NCBI GenBank assembly: GCA_020846515.1
Contig: JADLDX010000141.1
Coordinates: forward strand, 1-8,926
Length of the DNA: 8,926 bases
Direction of reading: 5' to 3'
Source: Pirellulaceae bacterium
GTDB taxonomy: Bacteria; Planctomycetota; Planctomycetia; Pirellulales; Pirellulaceae
Below, one piece after another: positions 1 through 7,247 of the stretch. A program made the translations under genes and the position numbers. The notes beneath the pieces were generated by a model. The model saw only the letters and a list, made by a program, of their open reading frames with translations. It searched no databases and was not told where the DNA came from. Numbering within the stretch: the stretch's first letter is position 1; every line of letters begins with the position of its first letter.

Positions 1-1
1 C

Positions 2-2569
2 CCCGAGGACTCAGCCAAACGCGTCGTCGTGATTACAGATGGCGTCGAGACCTGGGGCTCGGCAGCTGTCACTGCGAAGCGCATGTCGGAAGAAGGTATT
101 GTTATCGACGTCGTGCCTATCGATTTAGCGGCCAAGAGCGAGATCTTGGTGGAAAAGATCGACTTGCCCACCGATATACGCCAAGGTCAACCATTTGAAA
201 CTCGCGTCGTGGTCCAACGTTATCAAGAGGGCGATCAGAATGTGCCGGTCGAAGGCCGCTTGCGAGTTATTCGCAGTGTCGGACCTCGCGAACAAATTCT
301 GCTCGACACCGAACAGACGCTGGACCGAGACATAAACGTCTTTCCAATTCGCGATACCATCGACCAACCAGCCGGTTACACCTACCGCGCGGAGTTTGTA
401 CCGAAGGAGCCGCTCAGCGACGCTTTGCAGCAAAACAATCGCGCTGATGCATTCACGTTTGTACGCGGCAAAGGACGCGTGCTGCTGATCGAAGATTGGA
501 ACGCGCAGGGTGAATATAGTTTGCTAATCGAAGCCCTGCGCCGCGGTGATATCGAAGTCGAAGTCCAGACCAGTGACCAATTGTTCACCAGCATGGCTGA
601 GTTGCAGGCCTACGACTGCGTGATCCTGGCTGGCGTGCCGCGCAGTAGCGGCGAATCCGCTGATAACATCGCCAACTTTAGCGATGAGCAAATCGAGATG
701 TTGGTGCGCAACACCGAGACCTTCGGTAGCGGGCTGATTATGCTGGGCGGGCCCAATGCCTTCGGAGCGGGCGGCTGGGCCAATACGCAACTTGAAAAGG
801 CCATGCCGGTTGATTTCCAGATCAAGAACACCAAGGTCGACGCAGTGGGTGCACTGGCAATGATCTTGCACGCTTCAGAAATCGCCCAGGGAAATTACTG
901 GCAAAAGCGAATCTCCCGAGCAGCCATGGAAGTCTTGGGACCGATGGATTTTGTAGGCGTCATGCAGTATGGCGCGCTGGGCGATCAATGGCTGTGGGGT
1001 GATACCAATGGCATGATCCGCGTCGGACCCAATCGTCAAGCCATTATCGGCCGGCTAAACCGCATGACCCCAGGCGACATGCCTGACTTTGAACCGGCCA
1101 TGCGACGGGTGCTCAATTCACTGGTCGCTACCCCCGCATCGGTGAAACACACGATCATCATCAGCGATGGTGACCCAACCGATCCGAGCAATGGCGTCCT
1201 GACCGCTTTCAAGAACGCGCAAATCAAAATCAGCACCGTGGCAGTCGGATCGCACGGTCCGGCGATGAGCGCGCGACTGCAAAAGATCGCGACGGTCACC
1301 GGCGGGAACTACTATGTGGCTTCCAACGCCAATGCCTTGCCACGCATTTTTATGCGTGAGGCGATGCGCGTGTCACGGCCGTTGGTTTACGAACCCGATG
1401 GCGGCGTTCAACCTCAAATCACTTACCCACACGAAATCGTTCAGGGCCTGTCACGCGACCTGCCCAACCTGACCGGCTATGTGCTAACGACCGTCAAATC
1501 AAGCCCGTTGGTACAAGTGTCCATTCAAGCCAACAAGCCGTCCGAGCCGGAGAATCAAACCATCTTGGCCTCTTGGCAATATGGCGCCGGTAAGTCAGCT
1601 GTGTTCACCAGTGATGTTGGCAAACGCTGGGCCAGCAGTTGGGCAGAATGGTCGGGCTATGACCAGTTCTTCACACAACTGGTCCGCGTCGTCATGCGAC
1701 CCAGTAAGAATGAAGCCAAGTTCTCTATCGCGGCCAATTACTCCGATGGCAAGATCGAAGTGGTCGTCAATGCGCTCAACCAGCAAGATGAGTTCTTGAA
1801 TTTTCTGGATATGTCTGCCGTCACCGTGGGACCAGATCTCAAGCCATTGCCCATCGTGATGCGGCAAGCTGCACCGGGCCGATATGTCGGATCCTTTCAG
1901 ACTGATACTGCGGGCAGTTATCTGCTGAACGTAAATCCGGGACCTGGCATGGCCCCGCTGACCACCGGTGTGTCGGTACCATTTTCGGATGAGTATCGCA
2001 TTCGCCAGACAAATATGAACGTACTTAATCAGATCGCCGCTTTGGAACCAACCGGCGGCCGCGCGGGGACCGTCACCTCGCCCTTGGATCCCAAGTCGAT
2101 GCCTGAAGTGCTGGGGCTAAACACGTATCGTCCCGGCTTGCCCCAGGCTCGCAGTCTGCAAGACATTTGGCCTTGGTGCGTGGTGCTGGGCGCCATCTGT
2201 CTGTTCTCAGATATCTTCATACGCCGTGTGTCCCTGGACTATAGCTACCCCATTAAGCGTCTGATCGCTTTGACCAAGCCCAAGCTGAAAGCGGAAGATG
2301 TGGCTCGTCAAGCCAGCCTGCAGCGCCTGCGCGGCCGCAAATCGGCTGTCAATGAAGAGCTTGATCAGCAACGCGCCGCCACGCGTTTCGAAAGCGAAGG
2401 CCCGGTCGATCTGGATACCTTACAAGACGCGCAAGCTTCGAGCACCGGCGCAGCGGCACCTGTCCACAAAGCGCAGTCGATGACAGAGGAACCCAAAGAA
2501 GCCGGCTACACATCGCGCCTGCTGGCCGCCAAGAAGGAAGCTCAGCGCAAAACCGGCCAAAAGGAATAA
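2..2569 (+). CDS. VWA-domain / glutamine amidotransferase-like membrane protein (5' partial)
   Basis: The reading frame is open from the first complete codon, and the residues before the first possible GTG start (29) already fit a VWA domain, reading into VVVITDG. The gene therefore begins left of the window. In order: the end of a first VWA domain (about 2-130, with ITDGVETWG); a beta-rich segment (about 140-460); a GATase1-like domain (about 467-830, with KGRVLLIEDWN and LIMLGGPNAFGAGGW, no obvious nucleophilic Cys); a second VWA domain (about 830-1360, with IIISDGDPTD); a beta-sandwich-like part; one TM helix (about 2165-2221, IWPWCVVLGAICLFSDIFI); and a charged C-terminal tail ending in SRLLAAKKEAQRKTGQKE. 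The architecture resembles planctomycete BatA-like proteins, most of whose mass is probably extracytoplasmic with a short cytoplasmic tail. The second VWA has HASE where a metal-binding DxSxS motif is expected. Exact function is unknown. The family call is firm; the role is not. Confidence 0.88.
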   Translation, partial: PEDSAKRVVVITDGVETWGSAAVTAKRMSEEGIVIDVVPIDLAAKSEILVEKIDLPTDIRQGQPFETRVVVQRYQEGDQNVPVEGRLRVIRSVGPREQILLDTEQTLDRDINVFPIRDTIDQPAGYTYRAEFVPKEPLSDALQQNNRADAFTFVRGKGRVLLIEDWNAQGEYSLLIEALRRGDIEVEVQTSDQLFTSMAELQAYDCVILAGVPRSSGESADNIANFSDEQIEMLVRNTETFGSGLIMLGGPNAFGAGGWANTQLEKAMPVDFQIKNTKVDAVGALAMILHASEIAQGNYWQKRISRAAMEVLGPMDFVGVMQYGALGDQWLWGDTNGMIRVGPNRQAIIGRLNRMTPGDMPDFEPAMRRVLNSLVATPASVKHTIIISDGDPTDPSNGVLTAFKNAQIKISTVAVGSHGPAMSARLQKIATVTGGNYYVASNANALPRIFMREAMRVSRPLVYEPDGGVQPQITYPHEIVQGLSRDLPNLTGYVLTTVKSSPLVQVSIQANKPSEPENQTILASWQYGAGKSAVFTSDVGKRWASSWAEWSGYDQFFTQLVRVVMRPSKNEAKFSIAANYSDGKIEVVVNALNQQDEFLNFLDMSAVTVGPDLKPLPIVMRQAAPGRYVGSFQTDTAGSYLLNVNPGPGMAPLTTGVSVPFSDEYRIRQTNMNVLNQIAALEPTGGRAGTVTSPLDPKSMPEVLGLNTYRPGLPQARSLQDIWPWCVVLGAICLFSDIFIRRVSLDYSYPIKRLIALTKPKLKAEDVARQASLQRLRGRKSAVNEELDQQRAATRFESEGPVDLDTLQDAQASSTGAAAPVHKAQSMTEEPKEAGYTSRLLAAKKEAQRKTGQKE

Positions 2570-2575
2570 CGACTT

Positions 2576-2662
2576 CGTTTAACAGTCAGCCGCAGGCGTA
2601 CTCTCGTTTAACAGTCAGCCGTAGGCGTACTCTCGTTTAACAGTCAGCCGTAGGCGTACTCT
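2576..2662. repeat. Three tandem copies of a 29-bp repeat
   Basis: Copies lie at 2576-2604, 2605-2633 and 2634-2662, directly adjacent with no spacers. They differ at one position: the first has CCGCAGG where the others have CCGTAGG. Each contains a 19-nt imperfect dyad, AGTCAGCCGTAGGCGTACT, with outer AGT/ACT arms and an inner GCC/GGC pair around GTA. A partial fourth start (CGCTTTC) follows. The array begins 7 bp after the VWA gene stop, between convergent genes. It resembles dispersed intergenic repeats of planctomycete genomes; that comparison is from memory. Confidence 0.9.
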
Positions 2663-2670
2663 CGCTTTCA

Positions 2671-2683
2671 TGGGCGCAGCCCA
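2671..2683. other. Small GC-rich hairpin between convergent genes
   Basis: TGGGC, loop GCA, GCCCA forms a perfect 5-bp stem with a 3-nt loop, just after the 29-bp tandem array and about 40 bp beyond the stop of the minus-strand LON-domain gene. No T-tract follows on either strand, so a classical intrinsic terminator is not shown. It could be a transcript-end hairpin or the last part of the repeat element. Confidence 0.4.
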
Positions 2684-2724
2684 CATTCCATGCTCGTCAG
2701 CAATCCTCGCCGACTAGCGGCCGT

Positions 2725-3432
2725 TTAGTTGCTGGAAAACCTCGGCGGAAAATCGCTCGGTGGCTCATGGGATTGCCGTACGCGCAGGAGTTCTTTCAAA
2801 CAACGCGACAAGATGCGACAGCGAATGTCGACATTGGCTTCGGCGAGCAACTGCTGCTTGACTGGCAGCGGCAGATTCAGCGTAAAGGTTATGACGTCGG
2901 TGAGGATCCCCAGCGGCAATTGAGCCCCCAATAGCTGCTGAAAACTTTCCTGCACACCCAAGCCATCGGGGACAAGTTGCGAGAACATGTCCAACAGCGC
3001 ATCCTGCGACTCGGCGCGCATCGGACCGTTATCCGCCGGATAGTCATCCATCAGCAGATCGACTTCGGCCTGACGATAGCTGCGTTCGCCGCATTCAATT
3101 TCGCGAATGATGCGCCCGCGTCGTAGGCCTGCCAGCAAAATGTTGTGTCGATGATCCGCCGTCGGCGTGTGGGTGATCACTTTGCCGATACAGACGACCG
3201 AAGCGATGGGCGGCTTTTTCTGATACTGCATTTCCCAGCCCGGCTCCAACAGGGCCATCGCAATCAAGCGATCGTTGGCCATCGAATCGGCCAACATCTC
3301 GCAATACCGCGGCTCGAAGATATGCAGCGGTTGAACGACGTGCGGGAAGAGCACCAGGTTCGGTAATGGAAACAACCGAACTCGCCCGCTGAAATCGTCT
3401 GGCCAATCAACTGCACTGTGAAGGTCGCTCAT
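2725..3432 (-). CDS. LON peptidase substrate-binding domain protein
   Basis: This encodes 235 aa matching the N-terminal LON (LAN) substrate-binding domain: PLPNLVLFPHVVQPLHIFEPRY at about residues 22-43, then MALLEPGW, IASVVCIGKVI, and a helical C-terminal half ending in a conserved-looking LPVKQQLLAEANVDIRCRIL stretch. There is no AAA+ ATPase or Ser/Lys protease domain, so this is a stand-alone LON-domain protein, not Lon itself. Such proteins are widespread and mostly uncharacterised; binding of unfolded or small partners is a guess. The ATG at 3432 is preferred over an in-frame TTG at 3450 because an AGGA sits 7 nt upstream and the six extra residues match nothing typical. The 167-bp gap from the upstream acyl-CoA dehydrogenase-like gene suggests its own promoter, though I find none convincing. 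Confidence 0.88.
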   Translation of the reverse strand: MSDLHSAVDWPDDFSGRVRLFPLPNLVLFPHVVQPLHIFEPRYCEMLADSMANDRLIAMALLEPGWEMQYQKKPPIASVVCIGKVITHTPTADHRHNILLAGLRRGRIIREIECGERSYRQAEVDLLMDDYPADNGPMRAESQDALLDMFSQLVPDGLGVQESFQQLLGAQLPLGILTDVITFTLNLPLPVKQQLLAEANVDIRCRILSRCLKELLRVRQSHEPPSDFPPRFSSN

Positions 3433-3439
3433 CAAGCCG

Positions 3440-3443
3440 TCCT
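3440..3443 (-). promoter_or_regulatory. Ribosome binding site of the LON-domain gene
   Basis: AGGA on the minus strand, with 7 nt to the ATG at 3432. It supports this ATG over the TTG codon at 3450, which would place the site inside the coding region. Confidence 0.55.
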
Positions 3444-3599
3444 GCGCCAAATACTTGAAAACCGCGTTCTAACTGGCCAGGTAATGCCAGCATGTGCTAC
3501 GGGCGCGGGTCTCGCAAAAGGCGACAATATACCGTAGCTACATATACATTAGGGGCATGTTCAAGAGCGCCGGACCACTTTGCCTCCTATCGGCTGATC

Positions 3600-4724
3600 T
3601 CAAAGTTGTGCAAATTCGCAGAGGTTCGCAGCTAATACAGGCTGTGGGCAACTCCATACCAAAAAAAATAATGCTTCTCGACACCAGCGTCCGGCGGCAT
3701 GTCCTTCCACGAATCCAGCCCCTTTGGCTGCCCCCAAAGCCACCTGGGTTGCTCGCAGCACTAACGAGTTAGCATGCTCCCGCAGTCGTGCGGCACTCCA
3801 GTCTGTTATGCCGACTGTACCATCCAAAACGACTCCACCATCGCCTGGCGGGGCGATAGACACACTGGTTTCACCGGTGGCCAATGCCAGCAGTACCTGT
3901 CGCAGTTGGTTAGCGTCCTGTGATAGTTTGTTGGCCAGTCGCTGCAGGTCGGGACGTCGCTCGGCTTCGGCCTGCAAGAATTCTACGGCAGCTTGGGTCA
4001 AGCCGATGGCCAAGGTCGAGGTTTGCAGCCCGCCAGCTCCCCCACCTGCGCCGCTGTGCATGATGTTTTCCGCCGGTCCAGCAATCCAGTCTTCGGGCCG
4101 GACACTTACATCTTGGAACTGTACCGCGTCGGTCAAGCTGGCGCTGAGGGCCATCAGTGGCGCGCCGGGGCCAGGCTGCAGACCCTGGCGGTCACTGGGC
4201 ACCGCGCACAGCAACTGGCGACCGTCGGGCAGTGTGGCTCCCACTACGATCACTTGCGCCACGGACCCGCCTGTCACCCATGGGCTCATGCCATTTAGTT
4301 TCCAACCATCCTGTCCATCAGGCACTGCCTTGAGCACTGGACTCTGAACGTGCTGTCGGCTGGTGGTAAGATGGCTGATCCCCACCGTCGCCAACACGTC
4401 GCCGCTGGCCATCGCCGGCAACCAGCGTTGTTTGAGTGCCTCATTGCTGCTGAGCACCATGCGTTTGCAAGCCGCATTCCATTGCGTAACCACAAAAGCA
4501 GTTGTCAAACATGCTTGACTGAGCGCCAAGTATCCTTCGATCTGCTCGACATCGCTCCATTGCCAGCCACCATATTGTTTCGGTACGAACCAGCGAAACA
4601 CGCCCGTTTCCGCGCACCAACTCAAGCGCAACTTTAAGCTAGCATGGTCATCGTGGCTATCACTGCTACGGGCCGCTGGTAAAGGGTTGGCAGCCAAACG
4701 CTTGCATAATGTACTCAACTCCAT
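3600..4724 (-). CDS. Acyl-CoA dehydrogenase family protein, catalytically atypical
   Basis: This 374-aa protein has the acyl-CoA dehydrogenase layout: an N-terminal helical domain (FRWFVPKQYGGWQWSDVEQ at about 43-61), a middle beta domain (GISHLTTSR at 115-123, WKLNGMSPWVTGG at 141-153, typical of flavin and substrate contacts), and a C-terminal helical bundle ending in GAGFVEGH (335-342) and RWCREALFFLVWSCPQPV (346-363). In ordinary family members the latter region carries a YEGT-type motif with the catalytic glutamate; here it reads WSCPQPV. The helix-G region (about 229-250, GAGGLQTSTLAIGLTQAAVEFL) also shows no glutamate of the isovaleryl-CoA dehydrogenase kind. FAD binding is likely, but true dehydrogenation of an acyl-CoA is doubtful; it may act on another substrate or as an oxidase or monooxygenase. 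ATG at 4724; the nearest AGGA is 12 nt upstream, a long spacing. The substrate cannot be told from context. Confidence 0.82.
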   Translation of the reverse strand: MELSTLCKRLAANPLPAARSSDSHDDHASLKLRLSWCAETGVFRWFVPKQYGGWQWSDVEQIEGYLALSQACLTTAFVVTQWNAACKRMVLSSNEALKQRWLPAMASGDVLATVGISHLTTSRQHVQSPVLKAVPDGQDGWKLNGMSPWVTGGSVAQVIVVGATLPDGRQLLCAVPSDRQGLQPGPGAPLMALSASLTDAVQFQDVSVRPEDWIAGPAENIMHSGAGGGAGGLQTSTLAIGLTQAAVEFLQAEAERRPDLQRLANKLSQDANQLRQVLLALATGETSVSIAPPGDGGVVLDGTVGITDWSAARLREHANSLVLRATQVALGAAKGAGFVEGHAAGRWCREALFFLVWSCPQPVLAANLCEFAQL

Positions 4725-4881
4725 GGTTGATAAAAATCCTGGTAGTTTAGGCTAGCTGCAGTGGCATAGTAAAAGCCAGTGGAGACAGTTTTAGGAATGA
4801 GGCAGTCCCTAGACCAAATATTGATGTCGAGAAGCGGCAATAGGAGTGAATGCAGTCTTTCAATCATGGGGCTAAATTGGG

Positions 4882-4887
4882 TATAAC
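4882..4887 (+). promoter_or_regulatory. Possible -10 element upstream of glgP
   Basis: TATAAC lies about 50 bp upstream of the preferred glgP start. A poor -35 candidate, TTTCAA at 4858-4863, is 18 bp away and matches only about half of the consensus. It lies in the divergent gap 4725-4937, which is AT-richer than the flanking genes and must hold promoters for both directions. This is a weak guess. Confidence 0.18.
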
Positions 4888-4927
4888 TGTGGACTTCACT
4901 TGCAATTTATTTGTCACCAGTTTGTTC

Positions 4928-4931
4928 AGGA
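4928..4931 (+). promoter_or_regulatory. Ribosome binding site of glgP
   Basis: AGGA followed by 6 nt and ATG at 4938. This decides the start in favour of 4938 over an in-frame TTG at 4911. Confidence 0.6.
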
Positions 4932-4937
4932 TGTCCC

Positions 4938-7133
4938 ATGAGTCAGGTGGATGTAGCGATCCTAGCCGAATCTGCGAGTCAACCGGTCCCAAGCGAAATG
5001 GGGGCTGAGGCGTTGTACGACAAGTGTATGACGTTGGCCCACAATCTATGGTGGAGTTGGCATCCGGAGGTCAACAATCTCTTCCGCGATATCGATCCTA
5101 TCCGTTGGCGACAAGTTGACCATAATCCTATCGCATTGTTGCGTGAATTCACACCTGAGCGTTTGGCTGTCAGGGCCAGCGAAATGGTGCTGCACAGCCG
5201 AGTCAATTATGCGTATCGCCGCCTGCAAGAGTATCTAACGGCATCGAATACTTGGGCTTCGACCAACGCCGGCGTGCTGGGAGCTCGGCCAGTAGCCTAT
5301 TTTTCTGCCGAGTTCGGTATCCACGAATCGTTGCCGATCTACTCGGGCGGTTTAGGTGTACTATCGGGTGACCATATCAAGAGTGCCAGTGGGCTGGGCG
5401 TGCCGTTGGTTGGTATCGGCCTTTACTACTCGCACGGTTACTTCAAACAACAACTGGACCACGATGGGTACCAGCGTGAAGAGTATATCGAAACCAAAGT
5501 GCAGAATTTGCCGATTGAACCCGCACTGGGTCCGGACGGCGAACCGATCACGGTGACGATCGATACGCGCGACGGTCGATTGCTAGCCCGCGTGCAATTG
5601 ATGCGTGTGGGACGAGTCAAACTTTATTTGCTGGACTGCAACGTTGAAGGCAATCGCCCAGAAGACCGTGAACTGACCAGTCGGTTGTACGGCGGCGATG
5701 AACGCACGCGCATTCGGCAAGAGTTGGTATTGGGTGTAGGCGGTGTGAAGGCACTGCGTGCGCTGAACATCACCGCCGGCGTCTTCCATTTGAACGAAGG
5801 CCACAGCGCCTTTGGACCGCTGGAGGCCATTCGCCAGCGCATGAAGGAAGATGGCATGTCGTTCGACAATGCGGTGCGCGAAGTGGCTCAGATGACCTGC
5901 TTTACAACGCACACGCCTGTTCCCGCCGGTCACGATCGGTTCGATGGTCCATTGGTTGAAGAACACTTGGGACCGCTGCGCGATCAGTTGGGCATCTCTT
6001 ATGACCAGCTCATGGGCTTGGGCCGCGTCAATGTCAACGACAACAACGAACCGTTCTGCATGACGGTGTTGGGATTAAAGCTGTCGCGTAAAGCCAACGC
6101 GGTCAGTTCATTGCATGGACACATTTCACGTCGCATGTGGCAACCTCTATGGCCTGAGCGGGCCGAAGAGCAGGTACCGATTGGTCATATTACCAACGGT
6201 GTGCACGTGCCCAGTTGGCTGGCCTGGCAGATGTCCCAGTTGTACGATCGCCACTTCCCTGCCGGTTGGATGCAAAAGATTGGCGAGCCTGGCATTTGGC
6301 AGAACATTCATAATGTCGATCCAGGTGAATTGTGGGAAACGCACAATGCGCTCAAGAATCTGCTGCTGGCTTTCGTACGTCGCCGAGTCAGTCGCCAATG
6401 CCGCCGTCGCGGTGAAAGCGATGACATCATCGAAGCGGCTCGCAATCTGCTGGATCCCAACGTACTGACGATTGGTTTCGGACGCCGGTTTGCGACTTAC
6501 AAGCGGGCCAATTTGTTGTTCAGTGATGTCGATCGCATTGCGGCGATTCTCAATGACAAAGAACGACCGGTACAAATCATTTACGCTGGCAAGGCTCACC
6601 CCAAGGACGAACCAGGCAAACGGTTCATTCAGCAGATCTCCAATCTGCGGCATGATTCCGCCTTTAAGGGACGCGTGGCCTTCATCGAAGACTATGACAT
6701 CAACGTCTGTCGACATTTTGTCCAAGGCGTCGATGTGTGGCTGAACAATCCACGTCGGCCGTTGGAAGCCTCGGGCACTAGCGGTCAAAAAGCCGTGCTC
6801 AATGGTGGCCTGAACTGTTCTATTCTGGACGGCTGGTGGGCTGAAGCGTTTGACGGCTCCAACGGTTTCTCGATCGGCAACGGCAGCGTCCACGTCGACG
6901 ATCGCATTACCGATCGCCGCGACGCCGAAGGACTTTACGAGACCTTGGAACAACGTGTCATTCCGATCTACTACGATCGCGACCGCGACGGCTTGCCGCG
7001 CCATTGGATCAAGATGATGATGAACAGCATCAGCACCTCTGCCTGGCGCTTCAGTTCGCACCGCATGGTGATGGACTACACCAAGCACGCCTACCTGGAG
7101 GCAGCCGGTGGCCTAAGCGTCAAAATGGATTAG
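4938..7133 (+). CDS. glgP: Glycogen / alpha-glucan phosphorylase (GT35)
   Basis: The enzyme cleaves alpha-1,4-glucan with phosphate to give glucose-1-phosphate, using pyridoxal phosphate, in the cytoplasm. The 731-aa product has a DUF3417 N-terminal domain (about residues 20-105, with LAHNLWWSWHPEVNNLFRDI), then YFSAEFGIHESLPIYSGGLG and GDHIKSASGLGVPLVGIGLYY (about 121-165), FHLNEGHSAF (H284, H289), TTHTPVPAGHDRF (H325), GFGRRFATYKRANL, and SGQKAVLNGGLNCSILDGWW, where K618 is the expected PLP-binding lysine. This pattern is that of the short, DUF3417-containing bacterial/archaeal phosphorylases rather than the classical muscle-type GlgP. The length is within the range usual for that group and the frame is intact. 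The ATG at 4938 is chosen for its AGGA at good spacing. The gene is followed by a repeat element and then the P-II gene on the same strand. Specificity (glycogen or maltodextrin) is not decidable here. Confidence 0.95.
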   Translation: MSQVDVAILAESASQPVPSEMGAEALYDKCMTLAHNLWWSWHPEVNNLFRDIDPIRWRQVDHNPIALLREFTPERLAVRASEMVLHSRVNYAYRRLQEYLTASNTWASTNAGVLGARPVAYFSAEFGIHESLPIYSGGLGVLSGDHIKSASGLGVPLVGIGLYYSHGYFKQQLDHDGYQREEYIETKVQNLPIEPALGPDGEPITVTIDTRDGRLLARVQLMRVGRVKLYLLDCNVEGNRPEDRELTSRLYGGDERTRIRQELVLGVGGVKALRALNITAGVFHLNEGHSAFGPLEAIRQRMKEDGMSFDNAVREVAQMTCFTTHTPVPAGHDRFDGPLVEEHLGPLRDQLGISYDQLMGLGRVNVNDNNEPFCMTVLGLKLSRKANAVSSLHGHISRRMWQPLWPERAEEQVPIGHITNGVHVPSWLAWQMSQLYDRHFPAGWMQKIGEPGIWQNIHNVDPGELWETHNALKNLLLAFVRRRVSRQCRRRGESDDIIEAARNLLDPNVLTIGFGRRFATYKRANLLFSDVDRIAAILNDKERPVQIIYAGKAHPKDEPGKRFIQQISNLRHDSAFKGRVAFIEDYDINVCRHFVQGVDVWLNNPRRPLEASGTSGQKAVLNGGLNCSILDGWWAEAFDGSNGFSIGNGSVHVDDRITDRRDAEGLYETLEQRVIPIYYDRDRDGLPRHWIKMMMNSISTSAWRFSSHRMVMDYTKHAYLEAAGGLSVKMD

Positions 7134-7139
7134 AAAAAA

Positions 7140-7231
7140 GGGGTCAGGTCTATTTTCCGCCAGCCTCTTCTCCGCCAAGTCTCCTTTACGTCAAGTCTCT
7201 TTTACATCTCGCGAAAAAGAGACCTGACCCC
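7140..7231. repeat. 92-bp inverted-repeat element with GGGGTCAGGTCT ends
   Basis: GGGGTCAGGTCT at 7140-7151 and its exact complement AGACCTGACCCC at 7220-7231 form 12-bp perfect terminal inverted repeats around 68 bp. The left arm follows directly on a run of six A after the glgP stop. No target duplication is visible. The inside is pyrimidine-rich on the plus strand and carries a degenerate tandem repeat. Such GGGGTCAGGTCT ends recall REP-like elements moved by RAYT (Y1-type) transposases; that link is from memory, and no transposase gene is in the window. The 12-bp stem could fold in RNA, but it lacks a T-tract, so terminator action is uncertain. Confidence 0.75.
7157..7204. repeat. Degenerate ~16-bp tandem repeat inside the inverted-repeat element
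   Basis: Three units, 7157-7171, 7172-7188 and 7189-7204 (15, 17 and 16 nt), share the pattern C(G)CCAAGTCTCNTTTA. The last two are the closest: CAAGTCTCCTTTAC and CAAGTCTCTTTTAC at a 16-bp period. Confidence 0.5.
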
Positions 7232-7247
7232 ATTTATTACGTGTGTC

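Noticed and set aside
29..31. GTG at 29 as the start of the VWA-domain protein
   Set aside because: The codon falls inside a beta strand of a VWA domain (KRVVVITDG) and the frame is open to the window edge, so the gene is cut by the window.
2576..2662. CRISPR array
   Set aside because: The 29-bp units are directly contiguous with no spacers, and no cas genes are present.
3724..4347. 207-codon plus-strand frame opposite the acyl-CoA dehydrogenase-like gene
   Set aside because: Low-complexity Ser/Ala/Pro-rich translation without motifs, fully covered by the real minus-strand gene.
6147..7088. 313-codon open frame antisense to glgP
   Set aside because: It is a complement of the strongly supported glgP reading frame. 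Its protein has no recognisable motifs; it reflects codon bias.
7140..7231. Rho-independent terminator of glgP
   Set aside because: The stem is long, but the loop is 68 nt and no T-tract follows the right arm; a repeat element explains it better.
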